DNA of 64,000 bases from Metapseudomonas resinovorans DSM 21078 (GTDB lineage Bacteria; Pseudomonadota; Gammaproteobacteria; Pseudomonadales; Pseudomonadaceae), in the NCBI RefSeq assembly GCF_000423545.1, contig NZ_KE384033.1, forward strand, positions 1-64,000. Direction: 5' to 3'. Below are positions 42,995 to 50,524 of this stretch, piece by piece. Within the stretch, counting starts at the first letter, position 1, and every line of letters begins with the position of its first letter. Position numbers and translations under genes: made by a program. The notes under the pieces are model-generated. The model searched no databases. It saw only the letters and a program-made list of their open reading frames with translations, and was not told the DNA's origin.

Positions 42995-44119
42995 ATGAGC
43001 GATATCAGCAAGGTACTCATCGTCGGTGGTGGCATCGGTGGACTCTGCGCGGCCATCGCGCTGTGCCGCCAGGGCGTGTCGGTCGACCTGGTGGAAATCA
43101 AGTCCGAGTGGACCGTCTACGGCGTTGGCATCATCCAGCAGAGCAACGTGGTGCGGGAGATGGCCCGTCTCGGCGTACTCGACCGTTACCTGGATGCCGC
43201 CTACGCCTTCGAGGATGTCGGCATCTACGACTTGCAGGGCAATGCCCTGGCGCGCATTCCCGGCCAGCGCCTGGCCGGCCCGGAGTATCCGGCCAACGTC
43301 GGCATTTCGCGCCTGGCGCTGCACCAGGTGCTGAGCGGAACGGCCATCGATCTGGGCGCGCAGGTACGCCTCGGCCTCAGCGTGGAACGCCTTGAGCAGG
43401 ATGCCGACGGCGTGGACGTGACCTTCACCGACGGCAGTGCCGGGCGCTACGACCTGGTGGTGGGAGCCGACGGCGTGTATTCGAAGATTCGCGGCATGCT
43501 CTTCGGCGACACCTACACGCCGCGCTTCACCGGCCAGGCCGTGTGGCGCTACAACTTCCCGCGCCACCCCTCCATCGACCACCTGGCGAGCTACGTCGGC
43601 TCCGAGGGCAATGCTGGCCTGGTGCCGCTGGCCGACGACTTGATGTACATGTTCTCCACCTCCCACGAGCCGGGTAACCCCTGGCACGAGCCCAAGGATT
43701 TCGCCGAACTGATGCGCGACCGCATCCAGCACATCGGCGGCCTGGTGGGCGAGCTGCGCGAGCAGATCACCGACAGCAGCCAGGTGGTCTACAAACCGAT
43801 GGAGGTGGTGTTCGTCGACGAGCCCTGGTTCAAGGGCCGCGTCCTCCTGATCGGCGACGCCGCTCACGCGACCACCCCGCACCTGGGGCAGGGCGCCGGC
43901 ATGGCCATCGAAGATGCGTTGGTGCTGAGCCTGGAACTGGCCGGCGAAGGCTCGCTTCAGGAGCGCCTGAACCGCTTCATGGCACGTCGTTTCGAGCGCT
44001 GCAAATACATCAGCGAGAACTCCATCCTCGCCGGTGATCGCGAGATGGCCCAAGACCGCAGCTTCGACCGTGTCGGCCTGACCAAGGCGATGCTCGCACG
44101 CACAGCCGAGCCCATCTGA
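42995..44119 (+). CDS. FAD-dependent aromatic hydroxylase
   Basis: 374 aa from ATG at 42995 (CAAGGA 8 bases before). Group A flavin monooxygenase: GGGIGG (11-16) for the FAD ADP part, VVGADGVYSKIR (DG motif, about 155-166) for FAD/NAD(P)H, and LLIGDAAHATTPHLGQGAG (about 287-305) for FAD ribityl binding. Such enzymes add a hydroxyl to an activated ring, as in salicylate or 3-hydroxybenzoate hydroxylases. It would prepare the substrate for ring cleavage by the VOC dioxygenase. It lies behind nod-box-like operator C and is followed by a reductase gene after 105 bp. Confidence 0.9.
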   Translation: MSDISKVLIVGGGIGGLCAAIALCRQGVSVDLVEIKSEWTVYGVGIIQQSNVVREMARLGVLDRYLDAAYAFEDVGIYDLQGNALARIPGQRLAGPEYPANVGISRLALHQVLSGTAIDLGAQVRLGLSVERLEQDADGVDVTFTDGSAGRYDLVVGADGVYSKIRGMLFGDTYTPRFTGQAVWRYNFPRHPSIDHLASYVGSEGNAGLVPLADDLMYMFSTSHEPGNPWHEPKDFAELMRDRIQHIGGLVGELREQITDSSQVVYKPMEVVFVDEPWFKGRVLLIGDAAHATTPHLGQGAGMAIEDALVLSLELAGEGSLQERLNRFMARRFERCKYISENSILAGDREMAQDRSFDRVGLTKAMLARTAEPI

Positions 44120-44224
44120 AGGCCGTGGCCGGTCGCCGGACCGGCCGTCTCACCTGTCTTTTCCACGTTCCGCACCCGGCCTGGCCGGGTGCGAAGCCGT
44201 GCTCTTTCCACGAGGTCAGCGTCC

Positions 44225-45166
44225 ATGATTGAGGTCAGGGTCACCCGCAAACACCCGGAAGCCGAGGGCATCTTCAGCTTCGAACTCGCTCGTGCCGATG
44301 GCGGTCCGCTGCCGCCGTTCAGCGCTGGGTCCCATGTCGACGTGCATCTACCGGGCGGGCAGGTGCGTCAGTACTCGCTGTGCAACCACCCGGACGAGCA
44401 GCACCGTTATCAGATCGCAGTGTTGCTGGACCCGTCGTCCCGGGGCGGGTCGCGTGCCATGCACGAGCAGGTTGAGGCCGGCAGCCACATCCGCATCAGC
44501 GAACCGCGCAACCTGTTCCCGCTCGTTCACGGCGCGCGGCGCACACGGCTGTTCGCCGGCGGTATCGGCATCACCCCGATCCTCTGCATGGCCGAGCGCC
44601 TGGCCGCCACCGGGGCGGCATTCGATATGCACTACTGCAGCCGCTCGGCGGAACGTACCGCGTTTCTCCAGCGCATTCGCGAATCGGCGTTCGCCGCGCA
44701 GGTGACGTTCCATTTCGATGACCAGCGGTTGAAAGCGGCCGAGGTGCTGGCGGGTTACGCCGATGGGGATCATCTCTACGTCTGTGGCCCCGGCGGCTTC
44801 ATGGCCCACGTGCTGGAGGAAGCGCGCCTGGCGGGCTGGCCGGAGTCGAGCCTGCACCGCGAATACTTCGCCGCCGAGCCGCAGGATCACGCGGATGACG
44901 GGGCCTTCGAAGTGCAGCTGGCCAGCGATGGACGCTGCTTCCAGGTCCCGGCGGATCGCAGCGTGGCCGACGTGCTACTGGAGGCGGGGATCGACCTGCC
45001 GCTGTCCTGCGAGCAGGGCATCTGCGGCACCTGTCTGACCCGCGTGCTGGAGGGCGAACCGGAGCACCGCGACATGTTCCTCACAGTCGAGGAGCAGGGG
45101 CGCAACGACCAGTTCACGCCCTGCTGCTCGCGTTCGCGCAGCTCCCGCTTGGTGCTGGATCTCTGA
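44225..45166 (+). CDS. oxygenase reductase, phthalate dioxygenase reductase/VanB type
   Basis: 313 aa. Domain order flavin-NAD-ferredoxin: RQYSLC (48-53) for FMN, GGIGITP (112-118) and CGPGG (187-191) for NAD(P)H, then a plant-type 2Fe-2S domain with C262, C267, C270 and C300. This is the VanB/phthalate dioxygenase reductase layout and delivers electrons to a Rieske oxygenase in the cytoplasm. Two Rieske oxygenases are encoded in the island (19386 and 46007). The nearer one at 46007 is the likely partner. Transcribed with the flavin monooxygenase, from operator C or its own promoter in the 105-bp gap. Confidence 0.9.
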   Translation: MIEVRVTRKHPEAEGIFSFELARADGGPLPPFSAGSHVDVHLPGGQVRQYSLCNHPDEQHRYQIAVLLDPSSRGGSRAMHEQVEAGSHIRISEPRNLFPLVHGARRTRLFAGGIGITPILCMAERLAATGAAFDMHYCSRSAERTAFLQRIRESAFAAQVTFHFDDQRLKAAEVLAGYADGDHLYVCGPGGFMAHVLEEARLAGWPESSLHREYFAAEPQDHADDGAFEVQLASDGRCFQVPADRSVADVLLEAGIDLPLSCEQGICGTCLTRVLEGEPEHRDMFLTVEEQGRNDQFTPCCSRSRSSRLVLDL

Positions 45167-45191
45167 GCATTGATGCCAGGCCCGGGCTCGC

Positions 45192-45221
45192 GGGTGGATG
45201 TGAAAAGCGACATTCACCCTA
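45192..45221. repeat. extragenic palindrome
   Basis: GGGTGGATGT and ACATTCACCC form an imperfect 10-bp dyad, followed by CCTACGG. It overlaps the end of the convergent TetR gene by 3 bases and separates it from the reductase gene. Confidence 0.55.
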
Positions 45222-45839
45222 CGGATTCGGTAACGGGCCGATGGCGGCGGCGATCACCGCCGCTTCGGTCTGCTCGCGGGTCAGCGAGCCCAGCATGTAG
45301 GGCTTGAGCATGTTGCTCTGGCGCAGGCGGGCGTAGCCGTAGAGGGTCGACCACATGGCGATCAGGCGCGCCTGCAGGCGGTCGTCGTCGGTCTCTTCCA
45401 GGGCTTCGCGCAGCGTCGCCGCGATGCCCGCGTAGACACTTTGGAGCAGGGTGCCCAGTTCGTCTTCGTCCTCGGCCTGTTGCAGCAGGCCCGAGTCGTA
45501 CATCAGCAGGAACAACCCCGGCTGCGCCTCGGCGAAGGCGAGGAAGGCGCGGCAGGCCGCCCGCGCTTTGTCCTGCGCAGTGCCCGTGCCCGCTGCCACC
45601 TCGCGGTGGGCTTCCAGCAGGCGGCGGAACCCTTCGCTCGCGCACGCGCGCAACAGCGCATCACGGTCGGCGAAGTGCCGGTAGGGCGCGCCCCTGGAAA
45701 CTTCCAACACCTGTGCCAGGTCGCGTAGCGACAACCCCTGGTAGCCGTTCTGTTCAACCGCGTCGAGGGCGGCGTCGATCAGCGATTGCCGCAGGTTTCC
45801 GTGGTGATACGCACGTGTCTCGTTCATGGAATAAGCCAT
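45219..45839 (-). CDS. TetR-family transcriptional regulator
   Basis: 206 aa from ATG at 45839. ATG four codons later (MNETRAYHHG) is also possible. The N-terminal helix-turn-helix (about 18-62) contains the typical LRDLAQVLEVSRGAPYRHFADRDALLRA. The C-terminal ligand domain belongs to the TetR_C_33-like class and ends GPLPNP. It probably represses the divergent Rieske oxygenase gene at 46007 and itself. The inverted repeat in the gap (45864-45882) is a suitable operator. Ligand unknown. Confidence 0.88.
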   Translation of the reverse strand: MAYSMNETRAYHHGNLRQSLIDAALDAVEQNGYQGLSLRDLAQVLEVSRGAPYRHFADRDALLRACASEGFRRLLEAHREVAAGTGTAQDKARAACRAFLAFAEAQPGLFLLMYDSGLLQQAEDEDELGTLLQSVYAGIAATLREALEETDDDRLQARLIAMWSTLYGYARLRQSNMLKPYMLGSLTREQTEAAVIAAAIGPLPNP

Positions 45840-45863
45840 TGACCGGAGTGGGGGGGATGACTA

Positions 45864-45882
45864 ATGTGAGCGCTGCTTACAT
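45864..45882. promoter_or_regulatory. candidate TetR operator
   Basis: ATGTGAGC-GCT-GCTTACAT, a 19-bp nearly perfect inverted repeat, 25 bases before the TetR start. Placement in the 167-bp gap between divergent TetR and oxygenase genes suggests control of both. Confidence 0.6.
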
Positions 45883-46006
45883 GCCTTCGATCAGTCGTCC
45901 CTCGAGTCTGTCCGCCGCAGCCACGGCGCAAAGGCGCGAGCATATCAGGGGGACGGGCAATCGATGCAGGTAGCCCTGTCGAAACGCCCATGAGGACAAG
46001 AACAAG

Positions 46007-47068
46007 ATGAACTTCCTGAAAAACGCCTGGTACGTCGCCGCCTGGGACGATGAGGTCAAACCCGGCGAACTCTTCGCCCGGACCCTGTTGAACGAGTCCG
46101 TGCTCTTCTTCCGCGATGAGGCGGGCAAGGTGCAGGCCATCCACAACCGCTGCCCGCATCGCTTCGCCCCGCTGTCCATGGGCAAGCTGTGCGGCTCCCA
46201 TGTGCAATGCGCCTACCACGGCCTGGAGTTCGATGGCAGCGGCGCCTGCACCCGCAATCCGCATGGCGAGGGCGCGATTCCGCGCGCGGCGAAGGTCCGC
46301 GCCTATCCGGTGGCGGAGAAGTACAGCGTCATCTGGATCTGGATGGGCGACGCCGTTGCAGCGGATGAAGCGCTGATCCCGGACTTCGGCTGCATGGAGC
46401 CGTCGCGCGCCTACGTCGCCAAGCGCTATCTGCACGCGCGCGCGAATTACGTGCTGGAGTCGGACAACATTCTCGACCTTTCGCATATCCAGTACCTGCA
46501 TCCGAGCACCCTGGGCAGCAGCGATGTCAGCCGCGCCATCACCAGCGTCGAGCAGCAGGGCGATACCGTCTGGTCCTACCGCCAGACCGTCGCCGAGATC
46601 ATGCCGGACTTCCTCTACACGGCCATGGGCATCCCCCACGGCACGTCGGTGGATCGCTGGATCGATGTGCGCTGGGACGCGCCGGCTAACATGCTCCTGA
46701 TCGCCGGGGCGGTGCCCACCGGCCGCCCGCGTGCCGAGGGCCGGGAAACGCCGTTGCCGCACCTGTTCACTCCGGAAACCGAGACCACCACTCACTACTG
46801 GTTCTCCTTCCCGATCCCTCGGGAGATGGGCGAGTTGGGGGAGCAGATCGCCGAGCAACAGGTTTCCGCCCTCAACCAGCCGTTCAGCACCGAGGACCTG
46901 CCCATGCTCGAAGCCCAGCAGCGGATGATCGGCGACGCCGATTTCTGGTCCCTCAAGCCGATCCTGCTGCCTGGTGATGCCGCGGCGGTGCGCGCGCGCC
47001 GGGTGCTGGACAAGCTGATCGCCGACGAGCAGGCGGCTCAGATCAGCATGAGCGTGGTGCAGGGCTGA
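46007..47068 (+). CDS. Rieske oxygenase, vanillate O-demethylase alpha-like
   Basis: 353 aa. MNFLKNAWYVAAWDDEV is the typical start of VanA-like oxygenases. Rieske ligands are C49-x-H51 and C68-x2-H71. The mononuclear iron site is DNILDLSHIQYLH, giving D157, H160 and H165, with N154. Reaction expected: O-demethylation or hydroxylation of an aromatic acid using the reductase at 44225. Only about a third of the sequence appears alike to the Rieske oxygenase at 19386, so they are separate enzymes rather than a recent duplication. Operator A-E type boxes are absent upstream: TetR control is more likely. Confidence 0.9.
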   Translation: MNFLKNAWYVAAWDDEVKPGELFARTLLNESVLFFRDEAGKVQAIHNRCPHRFAPLSMGKLCGSHVQCAYHGLEFDGSGACTRNPHGEGAIPRAAKVRAYPVAEKYSVIWIWMGDAVAADEALIPDFGCMEPSRAYVAKRYLHARANYVLESDNILDLSHIQYLHPSTLGSSDVSRAITSVEQQGDTVWSYRQTVAEIMPDFLYTAMGIPHGTSVDRWIDVRWDAPANMLLIAGAVPTGRPRAEGRETPLPHLFTPETETTTHYWFSFPIPREMGELGEQIAEQQVSALNQPFSTEDLPMLEAQQRMIGDADFWSLKPILLPGDAAAVRARRVLDKLIADEQAAQISMSVVQG

Positions 47069-47070
47069 GT

Positions 47071-47107
47071 ATCCCTCCAGGCGATACCTCGCATCTCCAA
47101 TCGCGAT
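47071..47107 (+). promoter_or_regulatory. nod-box-like operator D (upstream of ferredoxin-LysR 2 operon)
   Basis: Exact ATC-N9-GAT-N7-ATC-N9-GAT. The right half contains the perfect palindrome CCAATCGCGATTGG (47097-47110). It begins 3 bases after the oxygenase stop and ends 61 bases before the ferredoxin start. Confidence 0.75.
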
Positions 47108-47167
47108 TGGTTGGGCCGGCGAGGGCCGTGGCAGCCTGCGCCCTCACTTGAGACTCAGAGACGGGCC

Positions 47168-47563
47168 GTGCTTCAGGACATGACATTTCTCTGTTACGAG
47201 GATCACTTGGAAGAGGGCGTTGCGCGGGGCTTCGATCCCTGGGGCGAGGGGCGCGACACCGTGCTCGCCCTGCGCTGGCGCGGGCAGGTGCGGGTTTACC
47301 GCAACCTGTGCCCGCACCTGGCTGTCGCCATGCAGTACCGCAAGGATCGCTTCATGTCCGGCGACGGCCAGCACATCGTCTGCTTCGCCCACGGCGCGCT
47401 GTTCCGTCCCGACAACGGTTTTTGCGTGCTCGGCCCTTGCCTTGGCCAGTCTTTGCAGGCACTGGATGTGCGCGCCGAGGCGGATGGCGGCCTGTGGCTG
47501 GACGAGGTCCGCCGTGCGGCCCGCGAAGGAGCGCATCCATGCGTTTCCACGGTCTCGACCTGA
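47168..47563 (+). CDS. stand-alone Rieske 2Fe-2S protein
   Basis: 131 aa from GTG at 47168. ATG four codons later is nearer but has its possible ribosome site only one base away. The product is a single Rieske domain: C48-x-H50 (NLCPHLA) and C72-x2-H75 (VCFAHGA). Proteins of this size are ferredoxin subunits of multicomponent dioxygenases or NirD-like small subunits. No large dioxygenase with two subunits is adjacent, so its partner may be one of the two Rieske oxygenases. The CDS overlaps the LysR 2 start by 25 bases, and the C-terminal codons after residue 120 may be non-essential. Confidence 0.75.
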   Translation: MLQDMTFLCYEDHLEEGVARGFDPWGEGRDTVLALRWRGQVRVYRNLCPHLAVAMQYRKDRFMSGDGQHIVCFAHGALFRPDNGFCVLGPCLGQSLQALDVRAEADGGLWLDEVRRAAREGAHPCVSTVST

Positions 47564-48462
47564 ACCTGCTGGTGGTTCTCGATGCGCTCGTCGTCGAGCA
47601 GCATGTAACCCGCGCCGCTACCCGCCTGCACTTGACGCAATCGGCCGTGAGTGCCGCCCTTGGCAGGCTGCGGGAGCATTTCGCAGATCCGCTGTTCGTC
47701 CTGGTCGGTGGCCGGATGCTGCCGACGGCGCTGATGCAGCGATTGCATCCGCGCATCCAGGGCGTGCTGGACGGCGCACGGGGCATCGCTTTCGCCAATG
47801 CCGGTTTCGAGCCACGGGAAACCCGGCGGCGCTTTCGCATCATGGCGTCGGACTATGTGATCGCCGTGCTCATGCCGAGGTTCCGACGCCGCCTGGCGGA
47901 CCTCGCGCCGCAGGTCGACCTGCAACTGCTCACCCTGCTACCGCACCGTGGCGCCGAGCCGGGTAGCCTGGTGGACGAGGCCCTGGAGCATCGCCATTGC
48001 GACCTGGTGATCCTGCCTCATGTCCACCGCTCCACACGGCATCCGGAGCAAGCGGTGTTCGAGGATGGATTCAGTGTCATCGCCTGTCGCGAGAATCCCG
48101 ATGTGGTCAGGGGGCTGAGCTTGGAACGCTACCTGGGGTCGCCCCACGTGGTGCGCGAGACGGGGGCAAGCGCCCTGGGCAGCATGGAGGCGGAGTTCCT
48201 CGCCAGCCAGGGCCTGGAGCGACGGGTAGCGGTAGCCGTGGAGCAGTTTGGGCTGGTCCCTGAGTTCGTAGTCGGCGGGCCTTGCCTGGCTACGCTGCAC
48301 AGTCGATTGGCAACGCTTTACGCGAGCCGCTTCCCGCTGCGGTTGCTGGAGCCGCCGCTCGTGTTTCCGCCCACCGCGCAGGTGATGCAGTGGCACGCCT
48401 ATCAGGATGGCGATCCGGCGTTGGCCTGGTTGCGTCAGGTGCTGCTGGAGGCGGCCGCCTGA
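47539..48462 (+). CDS. NodD-type LysR regulator 2
   Basis: 307 aa from ATG at 47539 with GAAGGA 8 bases before, inside the end of the ferredoxin gene. N-terminus MRFHGLDLNLLVVLDALVVE and helix-turn-helix HVTRAATRLHLTQSAVSAALGRLRE are very like LysR 1 (41852) and NodD. The middle has RRFRIMASDYVIAVLMPRF, the end LRLLEPPLVFPPTAQVMQWH. Second NodD-like regulator in the island. Behind operator D, so it may take part in a feed-forward loop. It is not clear which of the two binds the boxes. Confidence 0.88.
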   Translation: MRFHGLDLNLLVVLDALVVEQHVTRAATRLHLTQSAVSAALGRLREHFADPLFVLVGGRMLPTALMQRLHPRIQGVLDGARGIAFANAGFEPRETRRRFRIMASDYVIAVLMPRFRRRLADLAPQVDLQLLTLLPHRGAEPGSLVDEALEHRHCDLVILPHVHRSTRHPEQAVFEDGFSVIACRENPDVVRGLSLERYLGSPHVVRETGASALGSMEAEFLASQGLERRVAVAVEQFGLVPEFVVGGPCLATLHSRLATLYASRFPLRLLEPPLVFPPTAQVMQWHAYQDGDPALAWLRQVLLEAAA

Positions 48463-48570
48463 CTCCCGGCGCTATCAATTTTCGTCATGGCCTGCGACCA
48501 CTATCTTTCACTTCCTCGCGCTTGGGGCGCTGGGTAGCGTGACGGCACGACAACAAGAGACCCGACCGCC

Positions 48571-49932
48571 ATGCCCAGACACCACGTTCACTGCAAGACG
48601 CTCTTCACCGGGCTGGAAGACCATGCCCGCCACGATCAGGTGCTGACTATCGAGGACGGTCTGTTCACCTATGTTGGCCCCCGCGAGGGCGCGCCGCAGC
48701 CGCAGCCGGGTGAGGCCCGGCTGGACACCGGTGAGCACTTCGTCATGCCCGGTCTGGTGGATGTCCACACCCATCTGGTGTTCGGCAATGCCAAGAGCGA
48801 GGAAGACATCGACCTGCACGTCTCGCCGGAATTCCGTGCGCTGCGGGGGCTGTTCTTCACCCAGCATGTGCTTGCCGCCGGTTACACCTCGGTGGTGGTG
48901 CCGGGGGACGCCGGCCAGTGCAGCATCGCCGTGCGCAACGCCATCAACGGTGGCCTGTTCAGCGGTCCGCGTATTGCCGCCAGCAGCAATGTGATCGCCA
49001 ACCGGCAGAGCCTCAACGACTGGTTTCCCAGCTGGGTCGGCACCCCCGACTACTTCACCGGACGCCTCTGCGCCACCCGCGAGGAGCAGATCGGCGAGAT
49101 TCGCCGGCAGGCCAAGGATGGCGTCGACCTGATCAAGATCGCCATGGACGGGACCCACTTGCGCCCCAACGGCGAGCACATTGCCGCCTTCACCCAGGAC
49201 GAGACATACACGATGGTCGAGGAGATCCACCGCCTCGGGAAAAGGGTGGCGGTGCATGCCTATGGACGCGAGGCGGTGCTCTACGCGGCAAAGGCCGGGG
49301 TCGATGTGATCTTCCACGGTTTCTTCATGGACGATGCCTGCATCGAGGCGATGCTCGAATCGGGCAGCCACCTGGCGCCGACCCTCACCATGCTGGCCAA
49401 CAACGTCGAGTTCGCCGAGGCCTACGAACCGTCTACCCGCTGCGGCTATGCGGCGATGCAGCGGCGGGTGATCGATGCCGGCTGCCGCAACCTGCGCCGC
49501 GCCCGAGAGGCCGGTGTGCCCTTCATGACCGGTAGCGACAGCGGCTTCGCCATCACCCCCTACGGCGAATGGCATGCGCGGGAACTCGAGATCCTCGTCG
49601 ACTGGCTTGGCTTCACGCCGGCGCAGGCGCTACGCGCAGCGACCTCGGTGTCGGCGCGGATGATGCCTGCCACGCAACCGGTCGGCGCCCTTGAGGTGGG
49701 GCGTCGCGCCGACTTCATCCTGGTGGACGGCTTGCCGCTGGCCAATGTGTCGATCCTCCAGGAGCGCGAACGCATCCGCGGCGTGTACCTCGGTGGGCGG
49801 CGCGTCGACGCGCAGGTGCCGGGCTACGACCCCTTCAAGGTCAGTGATTTCAACACGCTGAAATGGTCTGAGTTGCATACCCGCCAGCGTGCCATTGAGA
49901 TGGGCAAGCGCCCGGCCCGCCAACTGGTCTGA
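48571..49932 (+). CDS. amidohydrolase (imidazolonepropionase-like)
   Basis: 453 aa metal-dependent hydrolase of the amidohydrolase superfamily. Metal-site motifs: VDVHTHL (H66 and H68), a Lys in LIKIAMDG, HAYGREA, VIFHGFFMDD, and TGSDSGF for the final Asp. A carbonylated Lys or direct His/Asp set is expected. Sequence style is that of the imidazolonepropionase-like/prolidase-like group, which opens lactams or cleaves C-N bonds. Within this island it may act on a lactone, lactam or amide intermediate. Starts 108 bp after LysR 2 and is followed by the GlcG-like gene after 12 bp. Confidence 0.85.
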   Translation: MPRHHVHCKTLFTGLEDHARHDQVLTIEDGLFTYVGPREGAPQPQPGEARLDTGEHFVMPGLVDVHTHLVFGNAKSEEDIDLHVSPEFRALRGLFFTQHVLAAGYTSVVVPGDAGQCSIAVRNAINGGLFSGPRIAASSNVIANRQSLNDWFPSWVGTPDYFTGRLCATREEQIGEIRRQAKDGVDLIKIAMDGTHLRPNGEHIAAFTQDETYTMVEEIHRLGKRVAVHAYGREAVLYAAKAGVDVIFHGFFMDDACIEAMLESGSHLAPTLTMLANNVEFAEAYEPSTRCGYAAMQRRVIDAGCRNLRRAREAGVPFMTGSDSGFAITPYGEWHARELEILVDWLGFTPAQALRAATSVSARMMPATQPVGALEVGRRADFILVDGLPLANVSILQERERIRGVYLGGRRVDAQVPGYDPFKVSDFNTLKWSELHTRQRAIEMGKRPARQLV

Positions 49933-49944
49933 GGAGAGATTGCA

Positions 49945-50382
49945 ATGAACCGACTGACCCTGGAAGCCGCCTCCATCATGGTCGATGCCGCCCTGGAGGA
50001 AGGACGTCGCCTGGGCTTGCAGCCCCTGTGCGTAGCGGTGCTGGACGCCGGCGGCCACCTGTTGGCGCTCAAGCGCGACGAGCGCGCGAGCCTGCTGCGC
50101 CCGCAGATCGCCAACGGCAAGGCGGCTTCCGTGCTCGGCATGGGCTTCGGCGGCCGTGAACTGGCACGGCGCGCGGCAGCCCTGCCGGCCTTCTTCAACG
50201 CCTTGAGCGACCTGTCCGGCGGCAACATGCTGCCCGTCCCCGGCGGGGTGCTCATCCGCAATCAGCGGGAGGAGTTGCTGGGCGCCATCGGTATCAGTGG
50301 CGATACCTCCGACAACGACGAACGCTGCGCCATCGCCAGTGTGCTGGCGGCGAACCTGGTGCCGGATACCGGCGAATCCTGA
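49945..50382 (+). CDS. GlcG/HbpS-family protein
   Basis: 145 aa, single DUF336 domain (haem-degrading or haem-binding family HbpS-GlcG), complete: LTLEAASIMVDAALEEG, CVAVLDAGGHLLALKRDE, AAALPAFFNAL, PVPGGVLI. Such proteins are common in catabolic clusters, including glycolate, propanediol and aromatic pathways, but their function there is not settled. Downstream partner of the amidohydrolase. Last intact gene of the island. Confidence 0.85.
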   Translation: MNRLTLEAASIMVDAALEEGRRLGLQPLCVAVLDAGGHLLALKRDERASLLRPQIANGKAASVLGMGFGGRELARRAAALPAFFNALSDLSGGNMLPVPGGVLIRNQREELLGAIGISGDTSDNDERCAIASVLAANLVPDTGES

Positions 50383-50406
50383 TCCCGCTGCAACGAAGGA
50401 ATATCC

Positions 50407-50445
50407 ATGGCAAAGGGCTTTCAGCGCTACCTCCGCGCTTCGTGA
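50407..50445 (+). pseudogene. truncated gene start at the right edge of the island (12 codons)
   Basis: ATG at 50407 has a good ribosome site (GAAGGA, about 10 bases before) and is spaced as in an operon, 24 bp after the GlcG-like gene. The frame MAKGFQRYLRAS stops after 12 codons. Its stop codon TGA is the first three bases of the 42-bp repeat at 50443, so the rest of the gene is missing at the junction. It reads like the beginning of a further catabolic gene cut off during insertion or deletion. Confidence 0.55.
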
Positions 50446-50484
50446 AAGAAGAAAGGCCCATCATCGATGGGCCTTTCTCGTGCT
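50443..50484. repeat. right copy of island-flanking 42-bp direct repeat
   Basis: 41 of 42 bases identical to 19213-19254, same orientation. Contains the hairpin AAAGGCCCATC/GATGGGCCTTT (50452-50476). On the minus strand it serves as terminator of xthA. In both copies it stands between convergent genes. Confidence 0.85.
50452..50478. terminator. bidirectional rho-independent terminator of xthA
   Basis: 11-bp stem with loop ATC. On the minus strand it is followed by CTTCTTTC, 47 bases after the xthA stop. Plus-strand T-run is shortened to TTTCTC by the single base difference from the left copy. Confidence 0.8.
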
Positions 50485-50524
50485 CGAACTCGAGGCTGGC
50501 GCATTGCGGCGACAGCCTGCGGAT

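Noticed and set aside
45930-46006. Sixth nod-box-like operator before the Rieske oxygenase at 46007
   Set aside because: ATC and GAT triplets occur here but not with the N9-N7-N9 spacing. The gene is more likely under the adjacent TetR regulator.
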